This document shows positions 59,387-64,000 of a DNA stretch of 64,000 bases, in pieces. Positions within the stretch are counted from its first letter, which is position 1. Every line of letters begins with the position of its first letter. The DNA comes from DATLCF01 sp035526505 (GTDB lineage: Bacteria > Patescibacteriota > Saccharimonadia > Saccharimonadales > UBA4665): contig DATLCF010000002.1 in assembly GCA_035526505.1 (NCBI GenBank), positions 372,001 through 436,000 of the forward strand, written 5' to 3'. Below the pieces are notes generated by a model. It was not told the origin of the DNA, did no database searches, and saw only the letters and a program-made list of their open reading frames with translations. Made by a program: the position numbers and the translations under genes.

Positions 59387-60895
59387 TTATTGATCCTGCG
59401 GGGTCAACAAAGACGTACTGTTCAAAAGTGTTTGAGCGGGGGAAGTGCCGCTGGCGGCTTGGGCGTCAATGGTGTATAGAAACTTATAATTGCGGGCAAA
59501 CAGCGGGGCAAAGGCCGGGTTGGCAGCCGACAGGGTTTGTTTGTTGGCACTATCAAAATCAAACACCACAACCCTGCCCTTAGACACATAGGTCAGGCGA
59601 TGGCCGTCCATCCAGGTAGCATGGGCCTGCGGCACGTCCAGGGGCAGTTTGGTCTGGTACCCATAGCTTTTGTCGTTTTCGGCATCGTACAGGGCAAAAT
59701 GATCGGCGTTTTCGGCCGCAATAAAGCGGGCATTGTCTGAAAACTGCAGATAGTTGGCACCAGGTACTTTTAGGATACTTACCGGCACTAACACGTCGTT
59801 AGGCTTACCGCTCAGTGCCGCCACGGGGTCCTGATACACATATACCTTGTCTTCGCTGGATACACCTGCAGCTACATACCATGAGCCACTGTATTCGGTT
59901 AGGTCCAGCAAATACTGCGAACCGCTGGCCACCTGGCGAATAGTATAGGTTTTGTCGCCATCGCGAACCCTAATCACAGCTCTGCCTTGCACGGCGCCCT
60001 GGTCGGTGGCATAGAGCATCACCTTGCTGCCGTGCGATTTAAAGGCCAGCACATGGTCCAAATAGGCCTGGGGGGCCGGTTCCTTAAGGGTGGCAGTGGT
60101 TAGCGTAGCAGCGGTCTGGTCGTACAAATAATATTGATCGTATTTTTTGTCGCGCAGTTCAATATGCGTCGGATTGGTGCCCAGAGTAGTAGTAAGGTTA
60201 ATGGACTGCGTGGGCTCCTGCCGGTCCAGCAGCACATACTCAAAAGTGTCTTGCTTGTCTTTTTGGTACAGGTGCTTTAGCAGCACCCGCCGGTTGTCGG
60301 TAGACCATTCCTGTAGTTGCCAGCTTTGGGTACCGCTGGTGGCAGTTAGCACGTTGCCAGGCAGCGTAATCTGTTTGGCAGACGTTGCTACCTCTTTGGC
60401 GTCTAGATCAAATACATCAAAGGTGGCCAACGATTCGGTAGATTGCGCCAGCAACCAGCGCCGGTCCGGGCTTTGCAGTATATTGCCTGGCTGGGTAGTG
60501 TATCTTTTGGTTGTTGTGGTTGTTAGCTTGGTAGGGAACAGGAACGGATAGTCAAAATGTTCTACGCTACCACCTTCCACCGTAATGGCTCGTTGCCAGG
60601 TGCGATAGCCGTCGCGGGTTAGCTCAAACTTGTACTGGCCGGCAGGTAACACCATGCGGGTATCGGTTTGGTCTTTATACAGTTTGCCATTCATGTAAAT
60701 TTTGGCCGGGTCAGGCTGGCTGGCCATAAATACCAAGCCGTTTTGGATAACCTGGCCATGCTTGTCCAGGCCAAAGCCATAGGCCTGGTACAGCAACACG
60801 ATAGTGGTCATAATAAGCGCCACGGTTATCAGGCCATAACCTACAAACACACGGATGGTCTGTTTTCTTTGTTTTTTGGGGTCAAGGAAGTCCAT
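59387..60895 (-). CDS. Membrane-anchored PEGA-domain protein
   Basis: The 502-residue protein has one N-terminal membrane helix (about 15-38). A PEGA domain (about 55-115, with AKIYMNGKLYKDQT and LPAGQYKFELTRDGYRTW) is followed by a beta-propeller-like region of about 380 residues with repeated strands and Asp/Gly turns. PEGA domains are found in surface and cell-wall-associated proteins. The start at 60895 is preferred over an upstream ATG because TATAAT lies 13 bases before it, with AAAGG between. It may be part of an envelope structure with the sortase and DUF4367-like protein. Confidence 0.78.
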   Translation of the reverse strand: MDFLDPKKQRKQTIRVFVGYGLITVALIMTTIVLLYQAYGFGLDKHGQVIQNGLVFMASQPDPAKIYMNGKLYKDQTDTRMVLPAGQYKFELTRDGYRTWQRAITVEGGSVEHFDYPFLFPTKLTTTTTKRYTTQPGNILQSPDRRWLLAQSTESLATFDVFDLDAKEVATSAKQITLPGNVLTATSGTQSWQLQEWSTDNRRVLLKHLYQKDKQDTFEYVLLDRQEPTQSINLTTTLGTNPTHIELRDKKYDQYYLYDQTAATLTTATLKEPAPQAYLDHVLAFKSHGSKVMLYATDQGAVQGRAVIRVRDGDKTYTIRQVASGSQYLLDLTEYSGSWYVAAGVSSEDKVYVYQDPVAALSGKPNDVLVPVSILKVPGANYLQFSDNARFIAAENADHFALYDAENDKSYGYQTKLPLDVPQAHATWMDGHRLTYVSKGRVVVFDFDSANKQTLSAANPAFAPLFARNYKFLYTIDAQAASGTSPAQTLLNSTSLLTPQDQ

Positions 60896-61024
60896 ATGCC
60901 AGCCTTTATTATAGGGCATCCTGCAAACAAGGGTGTATACATTTTTTAGTTGCGGGCACCGCCAAGCCGCGGTAAGATACATATAACTTACGCTTAATGC
61001 GAGGCAACGGGGTAGTAACAAACA

Positions 61025-62170
61025 GTGGGCCAAAGCGACAACATCATTGAATTGAACGGCAAGCGCTACGATGCGCTAACTGGTAAATTACTGGGTAAAA
61101 GCAGCACGCCAGTTGTTGCAGCCAGCCCAACCACAAACGGCCACAGTGGCCGGGTTATCGATGGATTTATGCGTCCGCACCCCAAGGGCGCAGCGCCAAA
61201 GTCTGCGCAGCATCCTGCTACCGCACACAAGCCCGTACACCCAGCGCCACATCCGCACACCCCACAAGCTAAGAAGCCTGCTACCAGACAGCGGACTGGC
61301 GGACAGCCCATTGCACCCCATAAACCCCAGCGGGCCAAAACATTGATGCGGCACGTAGTGCACAAACCCGATACCAAGCAAAAACCGGCTATTAAACCCC
61401 AGGCACCGGCCGAAATTATGGCCAAACCGGCCAGCGCCATTGCCCACAAACGCTCGGCCGCTTCGGTAGATCCCATGCGTGTACTGCGCGCCCAGCATGT
61501 AGCCAAAAGCCAACATGTACGCCGTTTTGCCCGTGATCACCGCGGTACTAGCATGCCAGTCACTGTGCAGCATATTCCCGTAAAGCCAACACCGCCCGCA
61601 GCACACCGCCCCAAGCCCGTACACCCAGCGCCATCAAAGCCGACAGATATCTTTGAGGCCGCCATTGCCCATGCCCAAAGCCACAAACAACTGCCACCAC
61701 CCGGCAAGCATCATCGTCGCGGACACAGCCGATTTGCCGGCCTTGCTGCAGGCATAGCCGCATTTCTGATCATTGGTGGCTTTATAGCCTACCTCAATAT
61801 GCCGGGTATAAGCATTAATATCGCTTCGGTACGCGCCGGCTTCCACGCCCAGCTACCCACCTACAAACCCATTGGGTATGCGCTGGACGGCGGGGTACAG
61901 CGCCATGACAACAAAATAACCCTAACGTTCCGCAGTGGCGACAGCAGCTACAGCCTGACGCAGCAGGCGTCTGACTGGGATAGCCAAACATTGCTGGATA
62001 GCGCTGTGGCATATGGCGGCGAAAAACATCAAACCATCCAAAGCAATGGCCGCACCATTTATTTGTACGACAACCAGGCTACATGGGTCAGCGGCGGCAT
62101 CCGCTACGACATCAGCGGCACCAACAGCCTCAGCACTGACGAAATCGCCCAACTAGCCGCCAGTATGTAG
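61025..62170 (+). CDS. DUF4367-like membrane protein with a long His/Pro/Lys-rich N-terminus
   Basis: The 381-residue protein starts at GTG. Residues 1-240 are disordered, rich in His, Pro, Lys and Ala. One membrane helix lies at about 240-260. The C-terminal 110 residues form a small beta domain resembling DUF4367 (GYALDGGVQRHDNKITLTFRSGDSSYSLTQQ in part, then DEIAQLAASM at the end). The N-terminal composition is like that of the sortase's extension, so both may interact with the same partner in the cytoplasm. The function is unknown. Confidence 0.65.
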   Translation: MGQSDNIIELNGKRYDALTGKLLGKSSTPVVAASPTTNGHSGRVIDGFMRPHPKGAAPKSAQHPATAHKPVHPAPHPHTPQAKKPATRQRTGGQPIAPHKPQRAKTLMRHVVHKPDTKQKPAIKPQAPAEIMAKPASAIAHKRSAASVDPMRVLRAQHVAKSQHVRRFARDHRGTSMPVTVQHIPVKPTPPAAHRPKPVHPAPSKPTDIFEAAIAHAQSHKQLPPPGKHHRRGHSRFAGLAAGIAAFLIIGGFIAYLNMPGISINIASVRAGFHAQLPTYKPIGYALDGGVQRHDNKITLTFRSGDSSYSLTQQASDWDSQTLLDSAVAYGGEKHQTIQSNGRTIYLYDNQATWVSGGIRYDISGTNSLSTDEIAQLAASM

Positions 62171-62203
62171 GCAACAGAGAAGTTTTTCTCTATAATATCG
62201 GGC

Positions 62204-63628
62204 ATGAAAGTCCGTACTCGTTTTGCGCCCAGCCCCACGGGATATATGCATGTAGGCGGCGTACGTACCGCATTGTTTGCATGGTTAATTGCCCAGCAAC
62301 AGGGCGGCAAATTTATTTTGCGCCTGGAAGACACAGATAAAGCCCGCGAAGTAGAAGGGTCTGGCGACCACATTATGCAGTCACTCAAATGGCTCGGCCT
62401 ACAGTGGGATGAGGGGCCGGACATTGGCGGCCCGTTTGGCCCGTACAAACAAAGTGAACGACTGGCTATATACAAAGAATGGGCCCAAAAGCTGGTTGAC
62501 GGCGGCCAGGCCTATGCCGACCCATATACCATGGCAGAAGTTGAAAAGTTCCGCGAATCTGCCAAAGCAGCCAAAAAACCGTTTTTATTCCGCGATTATC
62601 GCCCCCACGACCCACCCAAGTGGGATGGCAGCCAGCCCTTACGTTTTCGATCCGAGCCCAAAACCTACCAGTGGCATGACGAAGTCATGGGCGACCTCTC
62701 TGCCGGCGAAGAGGCCATAGACGACTTTATCATCCTAAAGTCCGACGGCTATCCAACGTATAATTTTGCCCATATTATCGACGACTACCTCATGCAAATT
62801 AGCCACGTTATTCGCTCACAGGAATTTATCGCCAGTGTGCCCAAATACCTTAACCTATACGAAGCCCTGTGCATCGAACGTCCCATGCTAGCCACTGTGC
62901 CGTTTGTAATGGGTCCGGACGGTAAGAAAAAGTTAAGCAAGCGCGACGGCGCCAAAGATATACTAGATTATGCCAGGGAAGGGTACCTGCCCGAAACCCT
63001 GCTAAATTTTATGGCTACCCTGGGCTGGAACGACGGCACTGAGCAAGAAGTGTTTTCGGTCAAAGAACTGATAACCAAATTTAACCTGGACCGCGTACAG
63101 CGTGGCGGGGCACATTTTGACGAACAGCGCCTACTATGGATGAGCGGCAGCCACATCCGCGAGCTGCCCTTGGACGAGCTGTATCCCAAAACCAAAGACT
63201 TCTGGCCGCCCGAAGCTACCAAGTACGGCGATGCCTACAAAAAAGCAGTGCTGGGGTTAGTGCAAGAGCGCCTAAAATTCTTTGGCGAACTGCCTAACCT
63301 CACCACCTTCTTTTTCAAAGATCTGGCTATAGATATGGAATTAATTAGTAACCACAAGCAGCTCAAAAAATATGAGAAGCACGACCTAAAATTGCTGCTA
63401 CAGCAGGCCAAGCAAAGCCTGGAAGGCAGCGATTTTTCGGTTAACGACCTTACCGCCCGCTTAAACGACCTGCTGGAACAAACCGGCGAAAAACCGGCAG
63501 TACTTTTTAGCCTTATCCGCATAGCTACCACCCAGGCCCCAGCCAGTCCCGGCCTGGCCGAAACCCTTGCCATTCTGGACCGCGACGTAAGCTTACGACG
63601 CATCAGCGCCACGCTGGCCAAATTGTAG
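62204..63628 (+). CDS. gltX: Glutamyl-tRNA synthetase
   Basis: The 474-residue class I aminoacyl-tRNA synthetase has PSPTGYMHVGG (9-19) in the HIGH position and KKLSKRDG (about 245-252) in the KMSKS position. The stem-contact and anticodon-binding domain fill the C-terminal half. It charges tRNA-Glu with glutamate; whether it also makes Glu-tRNA-Gln (nondiscriminating) cannot be told, but no glutaminyl-tRNA synthetase is in the window. TATAAT (62191-62196) lies seven bases before the ATG, so the mRNA is probably leaderless. Confidence 0.97.
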   Translation: MKVRTRFAPSPTGYMHVGGVRTALFAWLIAQQQGGKFILRLEDTDKAREVEGSGDHIMQSLKWLGLQWDEGPDIGGPFGPYKQSERLAIYKEWAQKLVDGGQAYADPYTMAEVEKFRESAKAAKKPFLFRDYRPHDPPKWDGSQPLRFRSEPKTYQWHDEVMGDLSAGEEAIDDFIILKSDGYPTYNFAHIIDDYLMQISHVIRSQEFIASVPKYLNLYEALCIERPMLATVPFVMGPDGKKKLSKRDGAKDILDYAREGYLPETLLNFMATLGWNDGTEQEVFSVKELITKFNLDRVQRGGAHFDEQRLLWMSGSHIRELPLDELYPKTKDFWPPEATKYGDAYKKAVLGLVQERLKFFGELPNLTTFFFKDLAIDMELISNHKQLKKYEKHDLKLLLQQAKQSLEGSDFSVNDLTARLNDLLEQTGEKPAVLFSLIRIATTQAPASPGLAETLAILDRDVSLRRISATLAKL

Positions 63629-63632
63629 ATGC

Positions 63633-64000
63633 TTACTGCAAGGGAATATTGAATACCGTGCCACTGGCACCGCCAACGTACTGCGGCATGCTGCCATTCC
63701 ACTTTTCGATAGCCAGTTTTTGCAAAAATTCCGGGCTTAGTGAGGCTTTTTGCACATTCTGGGCTTCGGCGTCCAGCTTGGCACGGTCCAGGTTAAACTT
63801 GGCCTTTTCGGCCTCTTGCGCTGCAACCTGCTTGGCTTCAATTGCATTGGCAAATTCCGTACTAAACCCAAAGTTCACAATATTGAGGTCCTGAATGTTT
63901 ACGCCGTATGGCTCCAAACGTTCTTTGATAGCCTTTAGCGCTTTGGCCTTTACCGCCGGTCGCTCGGTAAGCAGCTGGGAGGCAGTGTATTGGGCTGTGG
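63633..64000 (-). CDS. Prohibitin/SPFH-family protein, 3' part (truncated by window edge)
   Basis: The frame is open to the window edge; the visible C-terminal 121 residues include RLEPYGVNIQDLNIVNF, then a long Ala/Glu/Lys-rich helix (EAKQVAAQEAEKAKF) typical of SPFH/prohibitin coiled-coil regions. The C-terminal end FNIPLQ is preceded by a Gly/Pro-rich stretch (MPQYVGGASG). Such proteins form membrane ring scaffolds that organise proteases and lipids. The N-terminal part lies beyond 64000. It is convergent with gltX, four bases from it. Confidence 0.8.
   Translation of the reverse strand, partial: TAQYTASQLLTERPAVKAKALKAIKERLEPYGVNIQDLNIVNFGFSTEFANAIEAKQVAAQEAEKAKFNLDRAKLDAEAQNVQKASLSPEFLQKLAIEKWNGSMPQYVGGASGTVFNIPLQ

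Noticed and set aside
1..64000. CRISPR arrays, insertion sequences, integrases, rRNA genes and LPXTG sorting signals
   Set aside because: Looked for on both strands; no regular repeat array, transposase, integrase, rRNA motif or clear sorting signal was found.

Overview
The window looks like a piece of a small-genome Patescibacteria (CPR) chromosome, most likely a Candidatus Saccharibacteria (TM7) member. Genes are packed tightly and many overlap. TGA is used as a stop codon (for example at 13687-13689 and 22137-22139), which argues against the recoded Gracilibacteria/Absconditabacteria. The envelope genes have a Gram-positive, actinobacteria-like flavour: LCP-family ligase, class D/E-type sortase, MarP-like protease paired with VKOR, lipoproteins, a membrane-anchored Clp ATPase and DUF4082 surface proteins. 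The organism assignment is inference from gene content; no rRNA gene lies in the window.

Layout. 1-350: the 3' part of a tRNA gene interrupted by a group I intron, followed by a terminator and a duplicated tRNA 3' end. 386-8516: small mixed genes (2H phosphoesterase-kinase fusion, Gre-like factor, methyltransferase, Crp/Fnr regulator, KGG stress protein, HIT protein, VOC proteins, membrane esterase). 8643-15813: carbohydrate genes (GH15-like enzyme, GT4, GT2), a membrane protein, a hydrolase and two tandem PurP-like ATP-grasp genes. 15982-23699: a secreted HExxH protein, a two-component system, and a metal regulon (Fur-family regulator, His-rich protein, three-gene metal ABC transporter) that carries two identical-architecture TTGCAA-N5-TTGCAA operators. 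23796-33202: an ABC exporter set, a PQQ-type sugar dehydrogenase, a TIM-barrel secreted protein, LCP, and the membrane-anchored Clp ATPase. 33254-37304: three large minus-strand surface or tail-fibre-like proteins. 37427-48833: small conserved proteins, a lipid-linked glycan set (GT2, GT-C-like protein, flippase-like protein), MarP+VKOR, a divergent Nramp-family transporter, Nudix and a MacB-like exporter. 48944-57433: tRNA-Ser, a candidate structured RNA, DHH and MBL hydrolases, UMP kinase, an operon headed by a coiled-coil protein and exonuclease III, and tRNA-Leu. 57504-64000: sortase, lipoprotein, PEGA protein, a DUF4367-like membrane protein, glutamyl-tRNA synthetase and a partial prohibitin-like gene.

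A window-wide theme is gene expression. At least sixteen genes have a TANNNT box about six bases before the start codon, which implies leaderless mRNAs. Only a minority (for example at 4047, 4965, 8516, 20522, 24617 and 37606) have a clear Shine-Dalgarno sequence. Eight convergent gene pairs overlap at their 3' ends.

The strongest candidates for new biology are: (1) the metal regulon with a detached His-rich protein and Nur-type operators; (2) the 2H phosphoesterase-kinase fusion, possibly an RNA end-healing enzyme; (3) the membrane-anchored Clp ATPase with its small membrane partner; (4) the tail-fibre/DUF4082 surface cluster; (5) the tandem PurP pair; and (6) a candidate structured RNA at about 49130-49270. 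No insertion sequence, CRISPR array or rRNA gene was seen.
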